Source: Blattamonas nauphoetae (taxonomy: Eukaryota > Preaxostyla > Oxymonadida). From it: a stretch of DNA of 64,000 nucleotides. Under the pieces are notes generated by a model. It ran no database searches, had not been told where the DNA came from, and saw only the letters and a list, made by a program, of their open reading frames with translations. Position 1 is the first letter of the stretch. Every line of letters begins with the position of its first letter. Position numbers and translations under genes: made by a program. This document shows positions 55,469 to 64,000 of this stretch, in pieces. The DNA lies in the NCBI GenBank assembly GCA_033064195.1, contig JARBJD010000096.1, positions 169,733 through 233,732 on the forward strand. The letters are read 5' to 3'.

Positions 55469-55870
55469 AAACAGCAAAGAACCAGCGAACATTTCGACGT
55501 ATTTCTGCCTTCGTTTAGGCAACAAACACTGGTTGTGTTTGATGTTTATCCACTCTGACATCACATACTGTTTTCATTTGCGACCACGATTGGGATTCTC
55601 TCTCGCCAGTCTCGCTCGGTGGTTGCCACACTCTCCTTCTCCTTCGCCACCACTCTCGCACTGCTCACCCTGCTCCTTTGTGGAAGGCAGTGCGTTCACC
55701 GAAGGATGGATGGATGGTGACGATTGGTAGGAGCTTGTATTTGCGTGATTGTTCTCCGAAATGATGCTCACCTGATGACGTTCAATGGTGACATTGAATT
55801 TCCACAACCATCTGCCTCTGTCCCTCCGCATTCTGGATCTCCTTCGCTCGTCGTTCGACACTTCCGATTC
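55469..55870 (+). repeat. Conserved 3' flank of copy H, long form
   Basis: About 400 bases that match 63617-63990: the TAGAAACAG start, GGGATTCTCTCTCGCCAGTC, GGCAGTGCGTTCACCGA, a TTGTTCTCCGAAATGATGCT segment and TTCTGGATC near the end. This is the fullest form of the family's downstream block. Confidence 0.75.
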
Positions 55871-55889
55871 GGGAGCGTCGTCAATTGAT

Positions 55890-56585
55890 GTCCATGCCAC
55901 CTTCCACTCCCATGCCACCACCCCTCCACCTTCCCACCCTCCCACCTCCCACTCCTCTCCTCCACACCACACCCTCCCACTCCCATCTGCCTCTCCCTCA
56001 CCACCCACACCCTCCCACTCCCATCTGCCTCTCCCTCACCACCCACACCTCCACTCCCATCTGCCTCTCCCACACCACCCACACCCTCCCACTCCCACTC
56101 TCTGCCTCTCCTCACCACCCACACCTCCCTCTCTGCCTCCCTCACTCACCCCTCCCTCCTCTCTGCCTCTCCCTCACCACCCACACCCTCCCACTCCCTC
56201 TGCCTCTCACCACCCACACCGTCCCACTCCCCTCTGCCTCTCCCACACCACCCACACCCTCCCACTCCCTCTGCCTCTCCCTCACCCCACACCCTCCCAC
56301 TCCCCTCTGCCTCTCCCTCACCACCCACACCCTCCCACTCCCTCTGCCTCTCCCTCCCCACCCAGACCCTCCCACTCCCCTCTGCCTCTCCCTCACCACC
56401 CACACCCTCCACTCCCCTCTGCCTCTCCCTCACCACCCACACCCTCCACTCCCCTCTGCCTCTCCCTCACCACCCACACCCTCCCACTCCCTCTGCCTCT
56501 CCCTCCCACCCACACCCTCCCACTCCCTCTGCCTCTCCCTCACCACCCTCACCCTCCCACTCCCCTCTGCCTCTCCCTCTCCACT
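55890..56585. repeat. Pyrimidine-rich minisatellite, about 700 bp
   Basis: Roughly 16-18 units of 35-40 bp built on CCTCTGCCTCTCCCTCACC and ACCCACACCCTCCCACTCC, with unit-length variation. Strongly strand-biased (C/T on the plus strand). It replaces the expected promoter and first exon of copy I. Two units of the same repeat lie at 8490-8575 on the opposite strand. Confidence 0.9.
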
Positions 56586-56590
56586 GATTC

Positions 56591-57623
56591 TACTTGCCTT
56601 GGTATCTCTTCACAATGTCTATCATATTTTCCAGACTGTTCTGCTTTCCTAAATTGGGATGAGGAAGAACTTGACTCTGAACGTGAAAAGGCGGTTGTCT
56701 TTCGATCTCTAGTTGCCACAGTGAAGATTCAGCCTGTATTCGATGTGTCTCTGGAAGTGAAAGCCGTGAAATTTCTCCAATTTATGACTCCGTATGATAA
56801 AGAATCGGCAGACGCTTTTCTCATCTGCCTTGGGAGAACAACTGATGAATCTTTGACTGACTTCGTACAATCCATAGTGATTCTCCTTTCCTCCCTCAAT
56901 CATGTCATTATCACAGCTGTAATGGAGATGCTGAAGACTTTGAAAATTTGCTGTTCGCCTCAAGTCCGACTTGCCCTCGTCAAAGCAGATCTGATCACTC
57001 AACTCATCACCAATCTCAATCCGCTGTCTCTTTCATTCACAAAAGCAGCCGATGTCCTTATCAATGTCATGAAAATCATCAACTGTTCAATCCTGCTGAC
57101 AACTCCGGATGGTCTCCGATACCTCAGAATTACAGATCGCAATGAACAACAATCTGTTCGCGAGACAGTTTTGAAGCAAGTTGTCGTACCTTCGGAGACC
57201 TACATTTGGCATTTGTGCATGAACCGCTTTTCGATCATCGATGGTGGACAATCAGCGAATTTTCTGGATCTCCTCGCCAGACTCCTCGAAATATGTCATT
57301 CTTCTCAACCGACAATGGATTTCATCCAGATTATGCCAATCTTTTTCACGATCCCTAGTTGCCTCACGTTCTTCGAATATGAGAACACAATCTTTTGGTT
57401 TATGTGTTCAATGATCGATGGCCAGCATGAATGGAACGAAACAAGGGGAGAAGTACGACAGATAGGGAAGACAGTGCATAGAAAGTTGAAAATGGAGGGC
57501 ATCGAGGATGTGATCGAGGAAAAGCTGGAGAACGACAGAAAAGAATACTACGGAGAATGGATTGTTGACAAATCGATCAGATGGAACAACACGCAGGGCA
57601 TAAACATTCCACAATTTTCGTAG
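56591..57623 (+). CDS. SPFLNW-family copy I, 5' end replaced by minisatellite
   Basis: Intron 56602-56634 (33 nt, GTATCT...TTTTCCAG) and exon 2 56635-57623 (989 nt, the family length) are intact: DCSAFLNWDEEELDSE, FRSLVATVKIQPVFDVSLE, RETVLKQVVVPSETYIWHLC, SIIDGGQSANFL, QPTMDFIQIMPIF, FTIPSCLTFFE, LKMEGIEDVIEEKL and SIRWNNTQGINIP. No ATG or ACCCATAACG box is found at the usual place; the repeat begins within 20 bases of the intron. The frame is open through the whole repeat back to about 55785, so a Pro/His/Ser-rich N-terminal extension is possible in principle. Expression is doubtful. Confidence 0.6.
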
Positions 57624-57639
57624 AAACAGACAAGAACCA

Positions 57640-58259
57640 GCGAAGACTCGAGTCGAACAACAGCCATCGCTTTCCCCACTCAACCATCTTGTGTCCCTCT
57701 TCCTCGTTTCTCCCGATTTCAACACCACTCTCTCGCTCTGTTGTGTTTTGATTTGAAGAGTGATTGACGAATGACGAAGGATTGTCGAGCTGATGTCGAA
57801 TTGACTCCGACACTCTCCACCACGCTGAACACATTCGTTGATCCTTGCCAGAATGCTGCCAAAACACGATTGTCAGGACATCCTCAACTCGCCACTCTTC
57901 CTCCCCTCTCCTCGTCCTTCGTCAGTGATGGTGTTGTGTTTGGTGTGAGTTGACCGAAGTTGATGGACATCATCGTGTGTGTCGAAGAAGGGGCGAATCT
58001 TAGTCAGTCTGACAGGAATCGTCTTTTGGTGTCCTTCCACAGAACGAAACTATGACATGCACACAAGCGATGCCAGAACCACTTTATCACACACTTGAGT
58101 CATCGTTTGAAACGACTTATTCTCATCAATTGATCGTTCTCGGTCCAAACTTCCTCTTCATTCATCGATTATCTTCATTCTCATGATTTGATGTTTTGTT
58201 CTTCCATTTCCGTCGTCTATTTCATTGCAATATCATTGTTTTAGACTTTCTTGTCTCTC
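57640..58259. other. Spacer with a small coding-looking piece
   Basis: Contains TKDCRADVELTPTLSTTLNT and GHPQLATLPPLSSSFVSDG at 57771-57950, perhaps a remnant of a longer gene, then a T-rich spacer before copy J. Confidence 0.35.
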
Positions 58260-58270
58260 ACCCATAACGA
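58260..58270 (+). promoter_or_regulatory. ACCCATAACG box of copy J
   Basis: ACCCATAACGA, 25 bases before the ATG at 58296. Confidence 0.6.
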
Positions 58271-58295
58271 AGATTTTTCTGTTGAATTCACAAGA

Positions 58296-59369
58296 ATGAC
58301 CAAGATTGACCTGAAAACAGACACCTCCTCCGACATAAGACCCTCTGATTCGTCCTCCTCACAGTTGCCATTTTCCATGGATTGCTCTCCGTTCGTGAAT
58401 TGGACAGAAGAAAAGCTTGAATCTGAAAAGGAAAAGGCCGTTATCTTTCGATCGCTGGTTGCCAAAGTGAAGTTGCAGCCCGCACTCGATAGCTCTTTGG
58501 AAGCGAAAGCGGTGAAATTTCTCCAATGTGTGAATCCGTCATCCCGATATTCAGCAGATGATTTCCTCGGCACTTTTGGGCCAACCACAAATGATTCGTT
58601 GACCAACTTCATACAGTCCATTATGGTACTCATTTCATCACCAAATCATGTCATTACAACTGCAGCAGTGAAGATCTTGTACAATCTGTTCGCTCACTGT
58701 TCACCAGAAATCCTTGTTGCCCTTATCAAAGCTGATCTAATCCCTCAACTCGTCTCATCTCTCAATCCACTGTCTCAATCTTTTGCAGAAGATGCCGACA
58801 TCCACCTCAACGTCATGAAAATCATCCAGACTTCTCTCTGGTACGCAACTCCGGGTGGTCTCACGTATCTGGAACTTAAAGATGGGAATGAACAACAAGC
58901 TGTTCATGAGACGATCTTGAAGCAAGTTCTGATCCCTTCAGAGAAGTATATTTGGCATTTATGCGCGAACCGATTTTCGATCGTCGACGGTGGTCAATCC
59001 GAGACTTTTCTGGAAATCCTTGCTCAACTCCTCCAAATATCTCCGTATTATCAACCAACAATGGAAATTGTTCTTCATATGCCTGTTATTCTCACAATTC
59101 CAAGTTGTCTCTCATTCTTCAAAGATGATTACTCAAAGTGGTATTTCGTCAGGACCATGAACCGTGCCCAGCTGGAATGGATGGCAGAAAGCAGAGATGT
59201 GCAACAGATGGGGAAGAAAGTGCATAGAATGTTGAGAATGGAGGGCTTCGAAGATGCGATGGAAAAAAAGCTGCAGAACGACCGAAATGAATACTACGGA
59301 AGATGTATTGTTGAATACTCGATTGACTGGAATCACCTGCAGGGCATAAACCTTCCGGAACCGGAATAG
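58296..59369 (+). CDS. SPFLNW-family protein, copy J (intronless)
   Basis: 1074 nt, 357 residues, the same as copies A and C. Start chosen at MTKIDLKTDTSS because of the box spacing, not the longer open frame from 58251. SMDCSPFVNWTEEKLES, FRSLVAKVKLQPALDSSLE, HETILKQVLIPSEKYIWHLC, SIVDGGQSETFL, ISPYYQPTMEIVL, LTIPSCLSFFK, MLRMEGFEDAMEKKL and SIDWNHLQGINLP. The 33 bases at 58348-58380 are coding here. The frame after the TAG stays open for about 160 codons, but other copies do not share this. Function unknown. Confidence 0.85.
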   Translation: MTKIDLKTDTSSDIRPSDSSSSQLPFSMDCSPFVNWTEEKLESEKEKAVIFRSLVAKVKLQPALDSSLEAKAVKFLQCVNPSSRYSADDFLGTFGPTTNDSLTNFIQSIMVLISSPNHVITTAAVKILYNLFAHCSPEILVALIKADLIPQLVSSLNPLSQSFAEDADIHLNVMKIIQTSLWYATPGGLTYLELKDGNEQQAVHETILKQVLIPSEKYIWHLCANRFSIVDGGQSETFLEILAQLLQISPYYQPTMEIVLHMPVILTIPSCLSFFKDDYSKWYFVRTMNRAQLEWMAESRDVQQMGKKVHRMLRMEGFEDAMEKKLQNDRNEYYGRCIVEYSIDWNHLQGINLPEPE

Positions 59370-59514
59370 AAGCAAACAAGAACCAGCGACCATTTCGAAC
59401 AGTTTCTGACAAGCGATCTCGAATCCCAAGACGGAGAAACTGCCATCACATCAAACGTACTTCCTGTGACATCAGTCACCATCAACAATCAACCAGCCGA
59501 TCTTTGCTGTGAAA

Positions 59515-59600
59515 GGAGGCACCCAGCTGGGCATGAACCTTCGATTACAGGACAATATCCACACGAGAACCAGCGAACATTCGAACTGTCTCTTTCACTT
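59515..59600 (+). pseudogene. SPFLNW-family tail relic
   Basis: CAGCTGGGCATGAACCTTCG followed by GAGAACCAGCGAACATTCGA, the family end and the start of its 3' flank, without the rest of a gene; separate from the nearby end of copy J. Confidence 0.6.
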
Positions 59601-59612
59601 TATGAACGAGAT

Positions 59613-59731
59613 CCTCTGCCGATGTCACCCTCTGCCGATGTCATCCTCTGCCGATGTCATCCTCTGCCGATGTCATCCTCTGCCGATGTCATCCTCTGCC
59701 GATGTCATCCTCTGCCGATGTCACCCTCTCG
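59613..59731. repeat. 16-bp tandem repeat, about 7 units
   Basis: CTCTGCCGATGTCATC repeated with CACC variants at both ends. Confidence 0.9.
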
Positions 59732-59739
59732 CTCTTGCC

Positions 59740-61040
59740 GAATTTCAACAAGTCCATGTTTATCTCCGATGCGTCATGAGAACTGTCTCTGGGTTCCAAC
59801 TGATCGCTTCACGTCAGCGATTGCATTTCTCAGCCACCCACTTCAGATTTGTTGAGACTTCGTCTTCCCCAACAACCGTCCTATTGGTGCTTTCTTGGGC
59901 CACACTCGATTATGCTGACCTGCTTGCTTGGAATGAGCATTCGACAGTTGGGATGGACGACGCCGATCGACAGCCATCACCGAGAATGAAGAACCCACTT
60001 CTGATTGCCGTTCATATCTCGTCTGTTACGCCAAGTCTCCATGCACACCATCCTCCACAGATTCTCTCGTCACACTTCGAGCAACCTAAGCACCCACACA
60101 TTCACTCTCGATTTCTGTTGTGGACAGCTCGCCAAGTGTTCGCAGAGCAGGATCAGCTGGTCCTCGCCGGTTTCCAAGACAATCTGCTTTTCTAATTCAG
60201 TCCCTCACTCTTCCCGCCACACACTCCATCTGAGAGGGGCAATGAGGAACGCACGCACACGAGATGCCCGACTGGCCCTGCCTCGCTTTTCGATCCAACC
60301 TTCGAAGCCGATTCTTCTCAGCCATCGCTCGATCATCGTCGAATGTGGGCGAGCTGACGTGACACAACTTTTGGGATGGCCCTTCCAACACCACTCGCTG
60401 AGTCTGCTCTGCTCTGCTCGCTCTTCAGCGACGATGGCAAGTGATTGCGAGACACAGCGGGCATGAATGAATGGGAAAGCATCGTGTTGGTGGTACGACC
60501 TGTGATGACAGTTGATGTTGATGCGACAATGACATTATCTGTGATGTCAGCGTGTGTTGGATGGCAGCGGACTGGGTGTTGTGGTTGGTGGGTGGATGTG
60601 TGGAATGGAAAGAAAGGATGAGATTTGTGAAGACGCAGAAGGGGCCGTTCGTATTTAAACGCGGATTTGTGCTGACATGTGCGACTGTGGCATCTGTCTC
60701 GCCTGCGCGCACCGTCCCGCAATCGCTGCTCCTTCACGATTGGGGAGAGGGGTCATTGGTGAGTGGCGAAGATGAATGGCTGTCTCTCAGCTGTCTGATG
60801 TCCAGAATGAGAGTTCTGGTGGACGAACACAGTTTGGCAGGATGTATCAAGTGTGTTGGTTTCCGGACTGGGAAAGATGTCGAACAGGACTTGAGCGGAA
60901 ACAGTGACAGGAATGATTGTTGTGCACATCGCCCTTCGCTGGACAGTTGGAAGGTGATTCGAACACGCCTATCCGACATGCGCTGTCGACAGACTGATTG
61001 GAAGGGATGGATGAGAACCGTGAAAACCGGCAAACGATGA
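59740..61040 (+). other. Coding-looking region, gene not resolved
   Basis: Plus-strand pieces include VSGFQLIASRQRLHFSATHF, TVLLVLSWATLDYADLLAW, MKNPLLIAVHISSV and LLWTARQVFAEQDQLVLAGF to a TAA near 60195, and later AADWVLWLVGGCVEWKER and LVDEHSLAGCIKCVGFRT. They lie in different frames and I could not join them. No family recognised. Confidence 0.3.
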
Positions 61041-61241
61041 TATCTGGATCTCTTCGTCTGCATTACTCCTTTGCGGTTCGTCCACACACTGTTCATTCCC
61101 TAGTTGGTGACATCTTTCATTTCGTCTGTTTCTCACACACACTATCTTCATTCATTGATCGTCAGTGTCTGCGTTGGTTGATTTTAGTTCTTCCTTTTCA
61201 ACGTCCATTTCATCTCATTCTCTTTCTTTGCTGTTTTGTTC

Positions 61242-61253
61242 TGACCCATAACG
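61242..61253 (+). promoter_or_regulatory. ACCCATAACG box of copy K
   Basis: TGACCCATAACG, 26 bases before the ATG at 61280. Confidence 0.6.
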
Positions 61254-61867
61254 CGGGTCTTGTCTCCCAATCTGTCAAAATGGGCAATGTAATCTTTACA
61301 AAAGGATCTTCTTCAAGTACCACACGCTCTGGTTTGTCTTCTCACTACTTTTCATGTTTTACAGACTGTTCACCATTCCTGAATTGGAACGAAGAAGAAC
61401 TTAAATCTGAAGACGAAGTTTCCGCAGTCTTTCGATCTCTAGTTGCCGCAGTGAAGTTACAACCTACTCTTGATGACTCTCTGGAAGTGAAGACTGTGAA
61501 ATTTCTCGAATCATTGGATCCGACGTCTCCAGAAATAGTTGATGCTCTTCTGAGCAACCATGGACTAACAACTGATGAATCTTTGACCCACTTCGTACAA
61601 TCCATTGTGGTGCTCATTTACACGCGAAATTGTGTCATCACCGCAACAGCAATGATGATGCTCGAGCATCTGATCACGAACAGTTCACAGAGCATCCGAC
61701 TTGGTCTCGTTAAAGCTGATCTGATCCCTCAGCTCATCAATAATCTCAATTCACTTTCTCTTTCATTCACAAAAGCAGTCGATATCCACACATATCTCAT
61801 GAAAACCATCACTAGATCTCTCTCGCTCTCAACTCCGGATGGTCTCCGATACCTCAGAATTACAGAT

Positions 61868-62725
61868 GGGAGATTATTTTTGAAAGGTTGCAAAACACTA
61901 TGGAGCGTCACCAAAAAATATTTTTTGCCCAATTACCGTTCACCTGTGTAATAGACAGAAAACAGGCAAATTCGTGGAATTAAAGTTCGATCGCGTTCGA
62001 TATCGTCATTTTTTGTTGAAGACAATTTTGCACACTTTTTATCACAGAACAAGTTCAAAAAGAGAGAAATGATGGAAAACGGCGTAAAAAGCTCATTCTG
62101 TGTGAAAGAACCAACACAAGGTCATCTATTGGAGAAAAAGTCACAAAATGTTCGAGGAGACATATTCAACAGACTTGATAAGATTAGTCTTGGAAATTTC
62201 AGAAAGTGTCCGGACGATGCGGTTTGTGATAAATTGTGAAGGAAAAACGAGCATGAGAGGAATTGTAGCAGTGGGAGGTAGATCGAAAAGAGTGAATCGA
62301 ATTTGACGGTGTACAACGAGAAATTTCTGAAACAAAAGGAGAAATAGAGCGAAAACAGTCCAAAACGTTCAATCATGCGATTCTTGAGAGATCCTTATGG
62401 CTCCTGAGATTTGGTTTGCGACGAGACAAAAAAGTGCTGAGTTTCAGCACATGAGAACAAAAAACAATACATACAGTCTGATCTACATCCAATACGCTGG
62501 TTGAGACGGGTCGGATCATCTAGATTCATAATCAAATCACGTTGGATGGTGAGAAGGAGCCTGAACTTTGAATCGGAAAGATATGATGCGAGAATGAAGA
62601 AAAGTTGAATATCAAACCTTAATGATGTCGATAGTGGCTGGACCTGTGAACTGGGAGGATTTCTGAGAGATCCTCAACTTCAATACGAAAGGGAGACGCA
62701 TGCAACTTTTGAAAAATAATCACCC
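61868..62725. mobile_element. 858-bp DNA transposon-like element inserted in copy K
   Basis: Terminal inverted repeats of about 25 bp, 22 matching: the left end reads GGGAGATTATTTTTGAAAGG, the right end inverted reads GGGTGATTATTTTTCAAAAG. Flanked by AGAT on both sides (61864-61867 and 62726-62729), a likely 4-bp target duplication (CAGAT if 5 bp); copy I shows the uninterrupted site ACAGATCGCAATG. The interior has only short frames. Non-autonomous element of unknown superfamily. Confidence 0.8.
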
Positions 62726-62970
62726 AGATCGCAATGAACAACAAGCTGTTCATGAGACGATTTTCACGCAAGTTGTGGCACCATCCGAGAAGTATATATC
62801 CACTTTGTGCGTGAACCGGTTCTCGATCATCGATGGTCACCAATCCTATAGTTTTCTGGTACTCCTCGCCCATCTCCTCCAAATATCTCCGTATTATCAA
62901 CCGACAATGGAATTTATTCTGCATATGCCTGTATTTCTCACGATTCCAAGTTGCCTCACATTCCTCGAAT

Positions 62971-63369
62971 CAGTCATTCCGGCTTCCGGTATTTGGTTCT
63001 CATTTTTTTCAAAGAAAGGGTTGATCTCAATTTGTCCGCGAATTTTAGAAAAATAAACAATTAGAACAGTGAGTGACATTGATATGATCACACGAGATGG
63101 TTGTTTGTTCCTCAATTTCAATTTCTTCCTGCTGAAGACGGTGTGGAGACTGGTCAACCGGACTCAAGTTGAAATTATGGATTGAACTCAATCTGAACTC
63201 ATTAACGATTGCTTTATTTTCATTTTAGCATCACTTGTTCAATAATTACTGGCCTTTCCTGCTGTTTGATTGAAGAATGATAAATAGAAATGGAATTGAA
63301 AGCTCGTTCTCATTGATCACCCCTTTCTTGTTTTTTTTAAGAACCAAATACCGGAAGCCGGAATGACTG
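62971..63369. mobile_element. 399-bp MITE-like element inserted in copy K
   Basis: Perfect 30-bp terminal inverted repeats at 62971-63000 and 63340-63369, outer end CAGTCATTCCGGCTTCCGGT. Comparison with copy I (CGAATATGAG at the empty site) implies a 2-bp AT duplication. No coding frame. The short duplication and CAGT end recall Tc1/mariner-like elements, but TA would be expected there, so this is only a suggestion. Confidence 0.85.
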
Positions 63370-63616
63370 ATATGAGGATTCAGTATTTTGGTTTCTGAAT
63401 GCAATGATCGATGCCCAGCGTGAATGGAACGAAACAAGGGGAGCTGTGCGAGAGAGGTGGAAGACAGTGCATAGAATGTTGAGAATGGAGGGCATCGAAG
63501 ATGTGATGGAAGCAAAGCTGCAGAACGACAGAAATGCATACTTCGGAAGATATATTGTTGCCGAATCGATTAAATGGAGCAACCAGCTGGGCATGAACGT
63601 ACCAAAACTCTGGTAG

Positions 63617-64000
63617 AAACAGACAAAAGCCAGCGAACGTTTCGAACTATTTCTGACTCAATTTGGACCGCAAACGCTGTTTGTGTGATCTTTGTCGACT
63701 CTGGCATCACATCATGGATTGGTTTGCGGGAACGATTTGGATTCTCTCTCGGCAGTCTCGCTCGATGGTTGCCGAACTCTCCTTCGCCACCACTCTCGAA
63801 CAGTTCGCACTGCTCGTTTGTGGAAGGCAATGCGTTCACCGATCGTTGGTTGGTGATGATTGGTGGGAGCATATGTTTGTGTGATTGTTCTCCGAAATGA
63901 TGCTCACATGATGACGTTCAATGGTGACATTGAATTTCAACGACCATCTGCTTCTCACCCTCAGCATTCTGGATCCCCCTCACTCGTCAGCTGACCCTTC
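63617..64000 (+). repeat. Conserved 3' flank of copy K
   Basis: Matches 55469-55870 nearly end to end, including CTTTGTCGACTCTGGCATC, TTGGATTCTCTCTCGGCAGT, GAAGGCAATGCGTTCACCGA and CCGAAATGATGCTCACATGA. Runs off the window end. Confidence 0.75.

Larger units (their letters stand above)
61280..63616 (+). pseudogene. SPFLNW-family copy K, broken by two DNA elements
   Basis: Exon 1 61280-61331 (52 nt, MGNVIFTKGSSSSTTRS), intron 61332-61364 (33 nt), then DCSPFLNWNEEELKSED, LQPTLDDSLEVKTVK, GLVKADLIPQLINNL and TPDGLRYLRITD up to 61867. A first insertion (61868-62725) follows; the family sequence resumes with RNEQQAVHETIFTQVVAPSE, SIIDGHQSYSFL, ISPYYQPTMEFIL to 62970. A second insertion (62971-63369) follows, then AMIDAQREWNETRG, MLRMEGIEDVMEAKL and SIKWSNQLGMNVP to the TAG at 63616. 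Removing both elements would leave a near-complete member, so the insertions are recent relative to decay. Confidence 0.85.

Noticed and set aside
55785-56590. A long Pro/Ser/His-rich reading frame before copy I
   Set aside because: It is the translation of the pyrimidine minisatellite, which is open in more than one frame on both strands; repeat structure explains it.
6846-59369. Reassignment of TAG to glutamine, as in some oxymonads
   Set aside because: TAG sits at the same end position in nearly all family copies and ends the helical-repeat gene, and the frames after it differ from copy to copy.
1-64000. CRISPR arrays, rRNA or tRNA genes, operons
   Set aside because: Repeats seen are tandem minisatellites without spacers; no cloverleaf or rRNA stretch was recognised; genes are spliced and unevenly oriented.

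Overview
This window looks like nuclear DNA of a free-living or gut-dwelling protist, most plausibly an oxymonad (Preaxostyla) close to Blattamonas. That assignment rests on recalled resemblance of the multicopy 350-residue protein family and of the very large beta-helix surface protein to Blattamonas proteins; no search was possible. What the sequence shows directly is a standard code (TAA, TAG and TGA all end genes), dense genes on both strands, and genes cut by many tiny GT-AG introns (about 28-150 nt, most 31-45 nt, T-rich with a TTTCAG or TTTTAG-like end). There are no operons, no CRISPR arrays, and I saw no rRNA or tRNA genes.

Conserved housekeeping-type genes form the backbone: a 12-exon protein kinase with a C-terminal zinc finger (2.4-4.4 kb), an eight-finger zinc-finger protein (4.6-5.6 kb), a secreted LysM-GH19 chitinase (5.9-6.6 kb), a 2145-residue membrane surface protein with beta-helix and Ig-like repeats (10.1-16.5 kb), a long-chain acyl-CoA synthetase (20.2-22.6 kb), a P4-type ATPase lipid flippase (24.8-31.0 kb) and a 10-exon helical-repeat-like gene (31.9-34.7 kb). 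A GH47 mannosidase fragment lies at 1.1-2.1 kb.

The rest is accessory. A family of about 350-residue proteins, here called the SPFLNW family after a conserved N-terminal motif, occurs at least eleven times (6.8, 8.7, 18.9, 23.5, 34.9, 38.2, 40.0, 54.4, 56.6, 58.3 and 61.3 kb), with a distant relative at 0.35 kb and two tail relics. Nine copies carry a near-identical box, ACCCATAACG, 24-28 bases before the start codon. All copies share a conserved 3' flank. At one homologous position four copies have coding sequence where seven have a 31-41 nt intron; in the best cases the segment is exactly 33 nt in both states, so an intron has been turned into exon or the reverse. Three copies sit in a repeated cassette that also carries the last exons of the helical-repeat gene.

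Small DNA transposons with inverted ends are inserted in this accessory DNA: 858 bp and 399 bp elements nested in one family member (61.9-63.4 kb), a 381 bp element (23.0-23.3 kb), and a composite of a 373 bp and a 4.1 kb element that abut exactly (49.3-53.7 kb). Minisatellites occur at 50.0, 55.9-56.6 and 59.6 kb. Several stretches (16.7-18.5, 36.1-37.5, 40.7-42.7, 43.1-48.8, 59.7-61.0 kb) hold coding-looking exons that I could only partly join; some are probably decayed genes.
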